NCBI GenBank assembly: GCA_934552855.1
Contig: CAKTEU010000002.1
Span: 56,145-120,144 of the forward strand
Length of the DNA stretch: 64,000 bases
Source of the DNA: an uncultured Eubacteriales bacterium
GTDB taxonomy: Bacteria; Bacillota; Clostridia; Oscillospirales; Acutalibacteraceae
Direction of reading: 5' to 3'
The notes under the pieces were generated by a model. The model had not been told where the DNA came from and ran no database searches. It saw only the letters and a list, made by a program, of their open reading frames with translations. Shown here in pieces: positions 7,395 to 16,314 of the stretch (position 1 is the first letter of the stretch; each line of letters starts with the position of its first letter). The position numbers and the translations under genes were made by a program.

Positions 7395-8383
7395 ACGGCT
7401 GTCCTCCTTTTTTCTGCTTTTGGACAGACGCTTTTATTTTTGTTTTCAAAAATCGTAACAAAGGCGTTCGCAGCCATGACTGCAAGACAGCCCGAATCAA
7501 CGTTTTCAAAAAACAGACGAAGCAGCATACATGTTATTCCGGCAGCTGCACCGTAAAGAAAAGCATGAAAATTTTTTCTCGGAACGGTCACGGGATCATT
7601 TATAAGGAAAAGCGCAGTGAAAAAGAGCGAACCGGCACAAAGTTCGGTGATAACCGAAGCCGTCCTGCCAAACCCTGTTCTCGGAAACAAAAAAGCAAAA
7701 ACAGCGCAGGAAAGGATAAAGCCGGCAGAAGGAATAAGCCTTTTAGGTCTTCTTATTGCAATAAAAACCGCTGCGCCGAAAAGCGCAAGAATGCATGAAG
7801 TTCCCGAAGCTGCAGGGTATGAACCCGAAAGCAGTGATGTGACCGAAAAAGCATTGAACCGCAGCCCCGTACCTTGAAAAAGCATTTCAAGAAGGCTCTC
7901 TCCCTTAATGAAATCGGCAGAAGAGGAAAAAAGAATTTTTCCCGTTTCCGCCGAAGCCGGATAAGCAAAAACATATTCCGGAAAACAGAGCGAAGCAAAG
8001 CATACGGCTGCCGCCGCCGGAACAAAGGGAGCGTTGCGAGCCGAACCGAACGACAATTTGCAAACAAGAACGGCAAAAGCACCTGCACTTGCGCCGACAT
8101 AAAGCGGAGCGCAGGAAGGAAGCAAAAGTGCAACTGAAAGTCCTATGCTCGCAGCATTGAGATCGGAAAGCGGCTTTTCCTTTTTCAGTATAAACTTAAA
8201 AGACAAATATTCGCAGACGCAGCACGAAAAAACGCAAACCGCCGCATTGAGAAGGGCGGTTACACCGTTTTGAAAAAACGACGCAAGAAGCAAAAAGAGC
8301 ATAACCGTAACGGTATCAAGGCTATATTTAAAAAGCGGATCGCCTGCGGCGAAAAACGGTTTTCTTTTTTCTTCCTCTTTCAA
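7391..8383 (-). CDS. rnfD: RnfD-like integral membrane protein
   Basis: 330 residues, about eight to ten membrane helices, matching RnfD/NqrB in overall layout (hydrophilic first 15 residues, the DPLF start, and NDPVTVP near residue 285). The SGAT motif that carries covalent FMN in RnfD is not intact; the nearest candidate is S180-V181-T182. The apparent start is TTG at 8383. It is the first gene of the operon D-E-A-DUF4015; the genes for the redox subunits C, G and B are absent on both sides. Divergent from mecA. Confidence 0.75.
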   Translation of the reverse strand: MKEEEKRKPFFAAGDPLFKYSLDTVTVMLFLLLASFFQNGVTALLNAAVCVFSCCVCEYLSFKFILKKEKPLSDLNAASIGLSVALLLPSCAPLYVGASAGAFAVLVCKLSFGSARNAPFVPAAAAVCFASLCFPEYVFAYPASAETGKILFSSSADFIKGESLLEMLFQGTGLRFNAFSVTSLLSGSYPAASGTSCILALFGAAVFIAIRRPKRLIPSAGFILSCAVFAFLFPRTGFGRTASVITELCAGSLFFTALFLINDPVTVPRKNFHAFLYGAAAGITCMLLRLFFENVDSGCLAVMAANAFVTIFENKNKSVCPKAEKRRTAV

Positions 8384-8434
8384 GTTTTGCCACGCCCCTT
8401 TCTTTTCGGCAAATGCGCTGCCATTATTTGTTCA

Positions 8435-8463
8435 TTGATTATTAAAATAAACAGTAGTATCAT
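8435..8463 (+). promoter_or_regulatory. Sigma-A promoter of the mecA-like gene
   Basis: TTGATT, 17-bp spacer, TATCAT, ending 67 bp before the start codon. An inverted repeat TTGAC...GTCAA follows at about 8469-8485. Confidence 0.6.
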
Positions 8464-8530
8464 TAAATTGACCGCAGCAGTCAAACGGCAAGAGTAACAC
8501 GGTAGTCAGCTACATAAAGGAGAAACAAAG

Positions 8531-9070
8531 ATGAAAATTGACGCAATTGACGAAAAAAGCATTCTTGTTGAACTTTCAAAAGAAGATCTTTTAAAAAACA
8601 AAATCACATACGAGCAGCTTGATTATTCAAACGAGGAAACAAGAAAACTTGTCCGCCTTGTGCTTGAAAAAGTTCGGCTTGAAACGGGTCGAATGGTCAA
8701 CGATATCGGCTCGCTTGAAGTTGATGTGATGCCGGATTCTTTTGGCGGATGTCTCATGATATTCAAGGAAAAGGAAACTTCGCAGTGCAAAAAAGAAGAA
8801 ACCGAGGCTGTTTTCATCACCGAAGAAATCAACGATATCATCGATCTTGCTCGCCGATTAAAAAAAGAAAAGGCGATGATTGAGAAAACAGAGCTTTATC
8901 GTTTTGAAAAAACACTTGTCCTTTTTATCGGCGAGGTTTCGGACGCTCAGTATGCTGCCGTTTCGGAATACCTTGAACCGCTGATTATAAATGAGATGAA
9001 AGCTCAGTCAATAAAAGAAGCGTGCGAATGCCTTATAAAAAGCTGCGCACTCAAAACGCTTTCTCAGTGA
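8531..9070 (+). CDS. mecA: MecA-like adaptor protein of the Clp protease
   Basis: 179 residues. The N-terminal domain reads like MecA/YpbH: a short strand (IDEKSILVELSKEDL), a helix starting NEETRKLVRLVLEKV and a strand ending in GCLMIF. In Firmicutes, MecA binds substrates such as ComK and delivers them to ClpC. The C-terminal domain (about 95-179) is the probable ClpC-binding part. RBS AAAGGAG lies 8 bp upstream. The 3' end overlaps the convergent rpe gene by 7 bp. Substrates here are unknown. Confidence 0.8.
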   Translation: MKIDAIDEKSILVELSKEDLLKNKITYEQLDYSNEETRKLVRLVLEKVRLETGRMVNDIGSLEVDVMPDSFGGCLMIFKEKETSQCKKEETEAVFITEEINDIIDLARRLKKEKAMIEKTELYRFEKTLVLFIGEVSDAQYAAVSEYLEPLIINEMKAQSIKEACECLIKSCALKTLSQ

Positions 9071-9711
9071 TTGCGAAGGCTTGCAATGGTTTTTTTCGGG
9101 TCGCTTGAACCGAATACGGCACTTCCGGCAACAAGAACGGTGGCTCCGCTTTCGATAGCAAGGCCGGCATTTTGTTCGTTGATTCCGCCGTCAACCTGAA
9201 TGTCAAAATCAAGACCGAGCTTTTCTTTTTCGGCTTTGAGAGCTTTGACTTTTTCCATCATATCGGGCATAAAGCTTTGACCGCCGAAGCCCGGTTCAAC
9301 CGTCATAACAAGCACCATTGAAAGTTTTTCAAGGAAAGGAAAAACTTCTTCAACGGGTGTTCCGGGTTTAACCGAAAGTGCAGCTTTGCAGCCGAGTTCA
9401 CGGATAAGGTCAACGGTTTCGCCAACAGGGGAGTCCGACTCAACGTGGAACGTTATAATATCCGCTCCGGCCTTAACAAAGTCGGGGATATATTTTTTCG
9501 GGTCGCTTATCATGAGATGAACGTCAAAAACGAGGTCGCTTCTGCTTCTCATGCATTTTACAATCGGAGCACCGAGCGTGATGTTCGGAACAAAATGGCC
9601 GTCCATAACGTCAATGTGGAGCCAGTCTGCGCCGCACTTTTTCATTCTTTCAAATTCTTCGCCCATTTTTGAATAATCGCAGGACAGGATTGACGGGGAA
9701 ATTTTTATCAT
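9064..9711 (-). CDS. rpe: Ribulose-phosphate 3-epimerase
   Basis: 215-residue TIM barrel that interconverts ribulose 5-phosphate and xylulose 5-phosphate in the pentose phosphate pathway. Metal and catalytic segments are visible: SPSILSCDY, HIDVMDGHFVPN, DVHLM, VMTVEPGFGGQ, QVDGGI, and the phosphate-binding AGSAVFG. The ATG at 9711 is preferred over a GTG three codons upstream because GAGGTG is correctly spaced for it and the GTG lies inside that ribosome site. Convergent with mecA. Confidence 0.96.
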   Translation of the reverse strand: MIKISPSILSCDYSKMGEEFERMKKCGADWLHIDVMDGHFVPNITLGAPIVKCMRSRSDLVFDVHLMISDPKKYIPDFVKAGADIITFHVESDSPVGETVDLIRELGCKAALSVKPGTPVEEVFPFLEKLSMVLVMTVEPGFGGQSFMPDMMEKVKALKAEKEKLGLDFDIQVDGGINEQNAGLAIESGATVLVAGSAVFGSSDPKKTIASLRNH

Positions 9712-9850
9712 AACAAGCACCTCATTAAGATTTTATAATTCAAATCATTATATCATTAAGCTTTGTAAAAATCAAGACAGAGCCGCCCGCAGCTTTTGAT
9801 TCATACGCCCGTGCTTTCCGGAATATGTTTTATTTCGGAGGTGTATACAA

Positions 9851-10816
9851 ATGAAAATAGCAATTGCAGGTTACGGAAATCTTGGAAAAGCGGCGGTTCG
9901 GGCAATTCAAAACCAAAAGGACGATTCACTCGTCGGTGTGTTCAGCCGAAGAGATGTTAAAACGCTTTTTGCACCGAACGGAGTATCGCTGTATCCCTTT
10001 GATTTGATAAAAAGCTTTGAAGGCAAAATTGACGTTGTTCTCAACTGCATGGGCAGTGCAAGGGATCTTCCGAAAACAACGCCATTTCTTGCTTCGTTTT
10101 TTAACGTTGTTGATACATTTGACACCCATGCAAGAATACCGGAACACTTTGAAAAAGTTGACCGTGCCGCAAAAGAATCAGGAAAAACCGCAGTGATAAG
10201 CGTCGGCTGGGATCCGGGTCTGTTTTCGCTTTCACGTTTATATATGAAAAGCGTTCTTCAAAATCCGCAGGTGTATACATTTTGGGGCAAGGGAGTAAGC
10301 CAGGGGCACACTGACGCAATTAAGGAAATTGACGGTGTTTTGTTTGCACGTGAATATACAATTCCGATTGAAAGCGCCGTTGAACGTGCGAAAAGCGGAT
10401 GCGAAAAAAATCTTTCCGAAAAGAAAATGCATCGCCGTGTTTGCTATGTTGTTCCAAAAGAGAACGCAGATACCGCCGCAATTGAAGAACAAATCAAAAA
10501 TATGCCGGAATACTTCAAAGGCTACGAAACAACGGTCAACTTTATAAGCCTTGATGATTTTTTACTTGAGCATAAAAGCATGGCTCATGCCGGAAGTGTT
10601 ATCGGAATCAGTCGAAACGATGAGGGGATTGACAAACTTGAGCTTTCTCTTTCCGCCGCATCAAATCCGAAAATTACCGCCGGAATTTTGATTTCATATG
10701 CAAAGGCTTGTTTCAAAATGAACGGCAGGGGAGAGTCGGGCTGCAAGACAGTTTTTGATGTAAAGCCCGCCGATATTTTTCAATACGGAGAAAAAGAAAT
10801 GCTTGAGATTTTGTAA
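9851..10816 (+). CDS. ddh: meso-Diaminopimelate D-dehydrogenase
   Basis: 321 residues, the family's usual length. It makes meso-diaminopimelate from tetrahydrodipicolinate, ammonia and NADPH in one step, feeding lysine and peptidoglycan synthesis. The Rossmann motif GYGNLGKA is at residues 7-14, followed by GVFSRRD, LNCMGSA, DTFDTH, GWDPGLFS, FWGKGVSQGHTDA and HRRVCYVV, all matching Corynebacterium Ddh. It has its own RBS GGAGGTG. The same window has a MurE with the DNPR motif and a lysine-riboswitch transporter, which fits a meso-DAP wall. Confidence 0.95.
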   Translation: MKIAIAGYGNLGKAAVRAIQNQKDDSLVGVFSRRDVKTLFAPNGVSLYPFDLIKSFEGKIDVVLNCMGSARDLPKTTPFLASFFNVVDTFDTHARIPEHFEKVDRAAKESGKTAVISVGWDPGLFSLSRLYMKSVLQNPQVYTFWGKGVSQGHTDAIKEIDGVLFAREYTIPIESAVERAKSGCEKNLSEKKMHRRVCYVVPKENADTAAIEEQIKNMPEYFKGYETTVNFISLDDFLLEHKSMAHAGSVIGISRNDEGIDKLELSLSAASNPKITAGILISYAKACFKMNGRGESGCKTVFDVKPADIFQYGEKEMLEIL

Positions 10817-10820
10817 TTTT

Positions 10821-10876
10821 ACTGAGTGAGTAACTACTCACCGAAGCGGAATTGGGGGTGAGTCACCGCTCACTGA
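10821..10876. repeat. Paired inverted repeats (possible cruciform) downstream of ddh
   Basis: Two copies of GTGAG-N6-CTCAC lie at 10826-10841 and 10858-10873. The whole segment can also fold as one long imperfect hairpin. There is no T-run, so a standard terminator is unlikely; a protein-binding site or transcript-end structure is possible. The remaining ~320-bp gap before livK holds only this and a promoter. Confidence 0.6.
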
Positions 10877-11022
10877 TTTAAAAAATGCAAAAAATTCAGT
10901 TTTTTTGCATAAATTCCACATCATATTTGTTTAAATTTGTCACAAATGCACGTTTATAGGGTTTATCTATGGTAAAATATTCATAAAATTTTAATAAGCT
11001 TTCAAAAAAATGGGGCATTTTA

Positions 11023-11051
11023 TTGAAAAAAATTAATTCGTAGTATATAAT
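11023..11051 (+). promoter_or_regulatory. Sigma-A promoter of the liv operon
   Basis: TTGAAA, 17-bp spacer, TATAAT, in an AT-rich stretch 86 bp before the livK start. The leader includes the small palindrome CCACGCGCGG. Confidence 0.8.
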
Positions 11052-11137
11052 TAAAGAGTCTAAATCCACGCGCGGATTTAAATCCGTATGCGTTGACTTT
11101 CGGCACAGCCAACAGAAAAAAGATTGGAGGAAAAATC

Positions 11138-12352
11138 ATGAAAAAACTGTTAGCTATTTTACTAGCCGCACTTCTTGTTTTCTCTCTTGTTGCCTGCAAC
11201 GGCGGCTCGGGTGAAACCACAACCGATCCTTCCGCTTCCGGCGAAAGCGCAGACAATGCAACCGGAAATGACGTTGTTAAGATTGGCGTTTTTGAACCCC
11301 AGTCGGGCGACAACGGCGCAGGCGGAAAGCAGGAAATCCTCGGTATGCAGTATGCAAACCATGTTGCTCCCACCGTTGAAATCGGCGGAAAGACCTATGA
11401 CGTAAAGCTTGAAATCGTTGATAACGAATCTTCAACCGATAAGGCTCCGACCGCTGCTCAGACTCTTGTTTCGGCAGGCGTTTCCGTTGCTCTCGGTTCA
11501 TACGGCTCAAGCGTTGCAATCGCAGGTTCACCCGTATTTAAAAACGGCGGAATCCCCGCAATCGGCGTAACCTGCACCAACCCGCAGGTAACCGAAGGCA
11601 ATGACCATTATTTCCGCATTTGCTTCCTTGATCCGTTCCAGGGCACAGTTCTTGCAAACTACGCTTTCAAGGAACTCAAGGCTAAGAAGGCTTATATCCT
11701 TGCTCAGCTCGGCAACGACTATGACCAGGGTCTTGCAAATTACTTCACAAAGGCTTTTGAAGCCCTCGGCGGTACTGTTGTTAAGGAAGACTTCCCCGAA
11801 GGAAACTCAGACTTCACTTCATACCTCACCAACGCCAAAAACCAGGATTGCGAAGTAATCTTCTCCCCGACATCAATTTCTTACGCTCAGCTCATCGTTG
11901 AACAGTCAACTTCACAGGGCACCGGACTTCCTCTCCTTGCAAGTGACACATGGGATTCAAACGTTATCCTTAAGGCTGCAAAAGGAACCGACGCTAAAAT
12001 CTATGTTACAACCTTCTATCAGGAAGGCGGCAACAAGGAATTTGACGAAGGCATCAAAGCTTGGATCAACGAAGACAGCCAGGCAAAGACCAACAACGGC
12101 GGCGACGACACTGTTGCAGCAGTTACCGCAATGGGTTACGACGCATACTTTGTTGCTCTTGAAGCACTTAAAAAGGCAGGTTCAACCGCACCCGCAGACG
12201 TTATGAAGGTCCTTCCCTCTGTTTCATACACAGGTGTTTCCGGTAAGATTGAATTCAACGAAACCGGCGACGCAAAGAGAGACACCGCATTCGTTAAGAA
12301 CGCAAACACCGAAACCGGTGCTTGGGACTTTGTTGCAGAACAGGGTGTTTAA
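11138..12352 (+). CDS. livK: Branched-chain amino acid ABC transporter, substrate-binding lipoprotein
   Basis: 404 residues. The signal peptide ends in a lipobox (LVAC, Cys about residue 20), so the protein is anchored outside the membrane. The mature part is a periplasmic-binding fold of the Leu/Ile/Val type (PSGDNG near the start, GSYGSSVAIAGSPVF, FRICFLDPFQG, YDAYFVALEAL). The ATG at 11138 has GGAGG upstream. Binds leucine, isoleucine or valine by family, but peptide or amide ligands occur in relatives. A hairpin separates it from livH and probably keeps its mRNA more abundant. Confidence 0.92.
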   Translation: MKKLLAILLAALLVFSLVACNGGSGETTTDPSASGESADNATGNDVVKIGVFEPQSGDNGAGGKQEILGMQYANHVAPTVEIGGKTYDVKLEIVDNESSTDKAPTAAQTLVSAGVSVALGSYGSSVAIAGSPVFKNGGIPAIGVTCTNPQVTEGNDHYFRICFLDPFQGTVLANYAFKELKAKKAYILAQLGNDYDQGLANYFTKAFEALGGTVVKEDFPEGNSDFTSYLTNAKNQDCEVIFSPTSISYAQLIVEQSTSQGTGLPLLASDTWDSNVILKAAKGTDAKIYVTTFYQEGGNKEFDEGIKAWINEDSQAKTNNGGDDTVAAVTAMGYDAYFVALEALKKAGSTAPADVMKVLPSVSYTGVSGKIEFNETGDAKRDTAFVKNANTETGAWDFVAEQGV

Positions 12353-12408
12353 TTCAAAACAAGTTTAAGATATTTTTGAATTTAGTTTATTGATATTTTT
12401 GCTTGTAT

Positions 12409-12442
12409 CGGTTTGCCGGGGCTTTTCTCGGCAAACCGTTTT
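12409..12442 (+). terminator. Intercistronic attenuating hairpin between livK and livH
   Basis: Perfect stem CGGTTTGCCG / CGGCAAACCG followed by TTTT. It lies inside the operon, so it most likely gives partial termination and protects the livK message. Confidence 0.75.
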
Positions 12443-12626
12443 ATAGATTTTAGCTTGGTTCAACTTTTTTCGGTTCAGGCCGGTATCAACGCTCATTTTC
12501 TTCGAATATATTCGAAAAGAGCCGAATGAGTGTTTGTTCGACTCTCTTCGGTTGTATTTGAAAGAGTGAGACCCTTTTTCCACTTTCGGCGGCAGGTCGC
12601 CGTCAATTTGAAAACGGAGGAATAAA

Positions 12627-13520
12627 ATGGATATTGCTGGATTTTTTCAAAAAAACTTGCCGTATATTCTTGCCGGAATCTCCGTCGGCGGTCAATATGC
12701 GTTGATCGCAATCGGATACACAATGGTTTACGGAATTTTACGACTGATCAACTTTGCTCACGGCGACATTTTCATGGTTGCCGGCCTTGTAATGGTATAT
12801 GCTTCGGCTTCGCTGCCGATTTATGTTGCAATGCCGCTTGTTATTGTTGTAACGGTAATTCTCGGCGTACTCATCGAAAAGCTTGCCTATAAGCCGCTTC
12901 GTTCCGCACCGAGAATGTCCGTCATGATTTCCGCAATCGGCGTTTCATATCTCATTCAGAACCTTGCGCTTTATGTCACCGGCGGACTTCCGCAGACCTA
13001 TCCGAAAATCCCGTATATTTCGGATGCAATTAAAATTTTCGGTGCAACAACAAAGCGTGTCACTGTAATTACTCCGGTGCTTACACTTGTACTTATCGTT
13101 GTTTTGGTGCTTCTCATCAAATATACCAAAATCGGTATTGCAATGCGTGCGGTTTCAAAAGATTTTGAAACAAGTCAGCTCATGGGCGTAAAAATCAACA
13201 AGGTTATTTCGATGACCTTCGTCATCGGTTCGTTCCTTGCGGCAGTAGGTTCGCTTCTGTATTTCACGAATTATACCTCCGTTATGCCGACTTCGGGTGC
13301 TATGCCCGGACTCAAGGCGTTTGTTGCGGCCGTTTTCGGTGGCATCGGTTCAATACCGGGTGCGGTTGTCGGTGCGTTCATAATAGGTATTTGTGAAAAT
13401 ATCATTAAGGGTGCAGGACTCACAACATTCTCCGACGCATTCACCTTTGCTCTTCTCATCATTATTCTCTGCGTTAAGCCGACGGGAATTTTCGGTGAAA
13501 AGAACATTGACAAAGTTTAA
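12627..13520 (+). CDS. livH: Branched-chain amino acid ABC transporter permease LivH
   Basis: 297 residues with about eight membrane helices. Signature segments are GYTMVYGILRLINFAHGD near residue 31 and GGIGSIPGAVVGAFIIG near residue 240. It forms the channel with LivM and docks the ATPases LivG and LivF. RBS AACGGAGG. It follows a 274-bp spacer after livK that contains a hairpin, and is 14 bp before livM. Confidence 0.95.
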   Translation: MDIAGFFQKNLPYILAGISVGGQYALIAIGYTMVYGILRLINFAHGDIFMVAGLVMVYASASLPIYVAMPLVIVVTVILGVLIEKLAYKPLRSAPRMSVMISAIGVSYLIQNLALYVTGGLPQTYPKIPYISDAIKIFGATTKRVTVITPVLTLVLIVVLVLLIKYTKIGIAMRAVSKDFETSQLMGVKINKVISMTFVIGSFLAAVGSLLYFTNYTSVMPTSGAMPGLKAFVAAVFGGIGSIPGAVVGAFIIGICENIIKGAGLTTFSDAFTFALLIIILCVKPTGIFGEKNIDKV

Positions 13521-13534
13521 AGGAGGGGAAAGTA

Positions 13535-14671
13535 ATGCTTAACAAAAAGAATAAAAGAATTGATATCATTGCTCTTTTCGTGATTGTTGCCCTCCTTTTT
13601 GCCGTTGACATCATTGCCGAAATGGCTGCGCCGAGAACGTCGCTGTTCTTTTCGGTTGTCAAAAAAAGCTGTGTTTATGCGCTTGTTGCCGTTTCAATGA
13701 ACCTGCTCAACGGCTTCACCGGTCTTTTCTCGCTCGGACAGGCGGGCTTCATGCTCATCGGCGCATACACCTATGCCATTCTTACCATCCCTGCCGAAAT
13801 GCGCGACAGCGTTTATCAGTATTTTGACGGCGGACTTGTTAAAAATCCGATTCCCTGGCCGCTTGCACTTATTGTTGCGGGACTTATCGCCGGAATTTTT
13901 GCGTTTCTTATAGGACTTCCGGTGCTTCGTCTTAAGAGCGATTACCTTGCAATTGCAACGCTCGGCTTTGCCGAAATTATCCGTGCTTTTGTTCAATGGG
14001 ATAAGTTTGGACCGCTCACCAACGGATCAAACCTTTTGAGAGGTTATCCGACCTTTGACTCACTTGCAACGGACTGGTTCGGTTCGCCGAAGTTTTCAAG
14101 CACCATTGCACTTGCAATAACCGTGCTTTGCGTTTTGCTTATAGTTCTTTTTATCAATTCAACTTACGGACGTGCACTCAAAGCAATCCGTGACGATGAA
14201 ATTGCTGCCGAAGCCATGGGTATCAATCTTGCTTCGCACAAGCAGATTTCCTTCATCATCAGCTCGTTCTTTGCCGGAGTCGGCGGTGCGCTTCTTGCAA
14301 TGCATCAAAGCACAATTCAGGCAACCGCTTTCAAGTCCGCAATGACATATGAAATTCTTCTTATTGTTGTTGTCGGCGGTATCGGTTCAATCAGCGGAAG
14401 CTGCATTGCTTCGTTCCTTTATATTGCGGCCAGCGAATGGTGGCTCAGAGGTCTTGACAGCGGCTCGTTCCTCGGAATCGAATCTTCGCTTTTCAGGGGC
14501 GGATTCAGAAAAGTTGTTTTTTCGGTCATCATCATGATTATTGTTCTCTTCTTCCGTCAGGGTATTATGGGCGACAAGGAGTTCTCCCTTTCAAGGATAA
14601 TTGATAAATTCAAGCACAAAAAGAAAACGCCTGAAAAGAAAGAGAAAAAGAAGGAGGTCGTGACGAAATGA
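13535..14671 (+). CDS. livM: Branched-chain amino acid ABC transporter permease LivM
   Basis: 378 residues, multiple membrane helices. SLGQAGFMLIGAYT, RLKSDYLAIATLGFAEIIR, RAIRDDEIAAEAMGIN and GGIGSISGS are hallmark LivM segments. The last ~30 residues are highly basic and cytoplasmic. RBS AGGAGGGG. The stop overlaps the livG start by 4 bp (ATGA), showing translational coupling. Confidence 0.95.
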   Translation: MLNKKNKRIDIIALFVIVALLFAVDIIAEMAAPRTSLFFSVVKKSCVYALVAVSMNLLNGFTGLFSLGQAGFMLIGAYTYAILTIPAEMRDSVYQYFDGGLVKNPIPWPLALIVAGLIAGIFAFLIGLPVLRLKSDYLAIATLGFAEIIRAFVQWDKFGPLTNGSNLLRGYPTFDSLATDWFGSPKFSSTIALAITVLCVLLIVLFINSTYGRALKAIRDDEIAAEAMGINLASHKQISFIISSFFAGVGGALLAMHQSTIQATAFKSAMTYEILLIVVVGGIGSISGSCIASFLYIAASEWWLRGLDSGSFLGIESSLFRGGFRKVVFSVIIMIIVLFFRQGIMGDKEFSLSRIIDKFKHKKKTPEKKEKKKEVVTK

Positions 14672-15537
14672 GTGAAAAAAAGAATGTTCTTCGCCTGAGC
14701 GATATCACAATGCAGTTCGGCGGAGTTGTTGCGGTCAACGACCTTTCGCTTGAAATCAACGAGGGTGAAATTGTTTCAATCATCGGCCCCAACGGTGCGG
14801 GAAAAACAACGGCGTTCAACGTTATCACCGGCGTTTATGAGCCGACAAACGGTGAAGTTGACTTTTTTGAAAAACCGATTGCGAGAAATCATCCGCACGG
14901 AAAAATGAAAAAGCTTTATGCCGGAGAAAATAAAGATAAGTATTGCGCAAAGCCCAAACACGGCAAAAAGGTTATAACGCTCAAGCCGGATGCGATTGCA
15001 AAAAAGGGTATTGCAAGAACGTTTCAAAATATCCGCCTTTTCAAGTCAATGACGGTTTTTGAAAATGTACTCATTGCAAAGCATATGAGAAGAAAAAGCA
15101 ACCTTTTCACCGCAACGTTCAAGCTCAATGCCAAGGAAGAAAAGAAGATGAAGGAAGAATGCCTTGAACTTCTTAAAATTCTTGACCTTGATGACGTTAT
15201 GGACGAAAAGGCAACCGCACTTCCTTACGGAAAACAGCGTCATCTTGAAATTGCCCGTGCGCTTGCAACAAAGCCGAAGCTTTTGCTTCTTGACGAACCT
15301 GCCGCCGGCATGAATCCGCAGGAAACAGATGAACTCACCGCCTTTATCAAAAAAATCCGAGACGATTTCGGACTTACAATTTTTGTTATTGAACATCATA
15401 TGAATCTTGTTATGGATATTTCCGACCGAATTTATGTAATCGACTTCGGAAAACTCATTGCAAAAGGTACTCCGGCTGAGATTCAAAACAATCAGCGTGT
15501 TATTGACGCATACCTGGGGGTGACGGAAGATGAATGA
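14668..15537 (+). CDS. livG: Branched-chain amino acid ABC transporter ATPase LivG
   Basis: 289 residues. Walker A GPNGAGKT (about residues 40-47), Walker B LLLLDEPAAG, and the His switch FVIEHHMNLV are present. The signature region reads LPYGKQRHLEIARAL, with YGKQ instead of SGGQ, as is common in LivG. Compared with the usual ~255 residues it has an extra basic segment at about 71-104, before GIARTFQNIRLF. It overlaps livF by 8 bp. Confidence 0.95.
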   Translation: MSEKKNVLRLSDITMQFGGVVAVNDLSLEINEGEIVSIIGPNGAGKTTAFNVITGVYEPTNGEVDFFEKPIARNHPHGKMKKLYAGENKDKYCAKPKHGKKVITLKPDAIAKKGIARTFQNIRLFKSMTVFENVLIAKHMRRKSNLFTATFKLNAKEEKKMKEECLELLKILDLDDVMDEKATALPYGKQRHLEIARALATKPKLLLLDEPAAGMNPQETDELTAFIKKIRDDFGLTIFVIEHHMNLVMDISDRIYVIDFGKLIAKGTPAEIQNNQRVIDAYLGVTEDE

Positions 15538-16258
15538 TAATATTCTTGAAATTAAAGATCTTGTTGTTTCCTACGGCGGAATTGAAGCCGTAAAGGGCAT
15601 TTCTTTTGACGTACCCAAAGGAAAAATCGTTACTCTCATCGGCGCAAACGGAGCCGGAAAAAGCACTGTGCTTAAAACTGTTTCCGGCATAGTTAAGCCG
15701 AAAAACGCTTCGATAAGCTTTGAAGGAACCGAAATTTCCGGAAAAACGCCGGATTTCATCGTTTCAAAGGGCGTGACTCTTGTTCCGGAAGGCAGAAGAG
15801 TTTTCCCGAACCTTACCGTTTTGGAAAACCTCAAAATCGGTGCATATCTGAGAAAAGACAAAAAGGCGATTCAAAAGGACACGGAACACGTCTATGAGCT
15901 TTTTCCGCGCCTGAAAGAACGTTCGTGGCAACTTGCCGGAACGCTTTCGGGAGGCGAACAGCAGATGCTTGCCGTCGGAAGAGCGCTCATGAGTTCTCCG
16001 AAGCTTATCATGATGGACGAACCGTCGCTGGGTCTTGCTCCGCTTGTTGTTCAGGATATTTTCTCAATTATCCGTCAGATCAACGGAGAAGGAATTACTG
16101 TTTTGCTCATTGAGCAAAACGCAAATATGGCGCTCAAAATTGCCGATAAGGCGTACGTTATGGAAACGGGACGCATCACGATGGAAGGTACCGGTGCAGA
16201 GCTTCTTGCCGACGAAACCATCAAGGAAGCATACCTCGGAAAAACAAAGGCAAACTGA
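15530..16258 (+). CDS. livF: Branched-chain amino acid ABC transporter ATPase LivF
   Basis: 242 residues, the usual LivF size. Walker A GANGAGKS, the segment VPEGRRVFPNLTVLENL typical of LivF, signature LSGGEQQMLAVGRALM, Walker B LIMMDEPSLGLAP and VLLIEQN are visible. It pairs with LivG to power import. Last gene of the operon, followed by a terminator that is shared with the convergent regulator gene. Confidence 0.96.
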   Translation: MNDNILEIKDLVVSYGGIEAVKGISFDVPKGKIVTLIGANGAGKSTVLKTVSGIVKPKNASISFEGTEISGKTPDFIVSKGVTLVPEGRRVFPNLTVLENLKIGAYLRKDKKAIQKDTEHVYELFPRLKERSWQLAGTLSGGEQQMLAVGRALMSSPKLIMMDEPSLGLAPLVVQDIFSIIRQINGEGITVLLIEQNANMALKIADKAYVMETGRITMEGTGAELLADETIKEAYLGKTKAN

Positions 16259-16274
16259 TTGCAAAACAAAATAG

Positions 16275-16314
16275 TTCCGCTCTTTCGGTCAAACCGATTG
16301 GGCGGAGATTTTTT
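16275..16314 (+). terminator. Terminator after livF
   Basis: An imperfect stem pairs CCGCTCTTTCGGT with ACCGATTGGGCGG, followed by ATTTTTTAT. The T-run overlaps the stop codon of the convergent regulator. Confidence 0.75.

Noticed and set aside
7379..8137. Plus-strand basic frames across the Rnf-like genes
   Set aside because: Antisense to coupled membrane-protein genes; Lys/Arg richness is the complement of hydrophobic codons.
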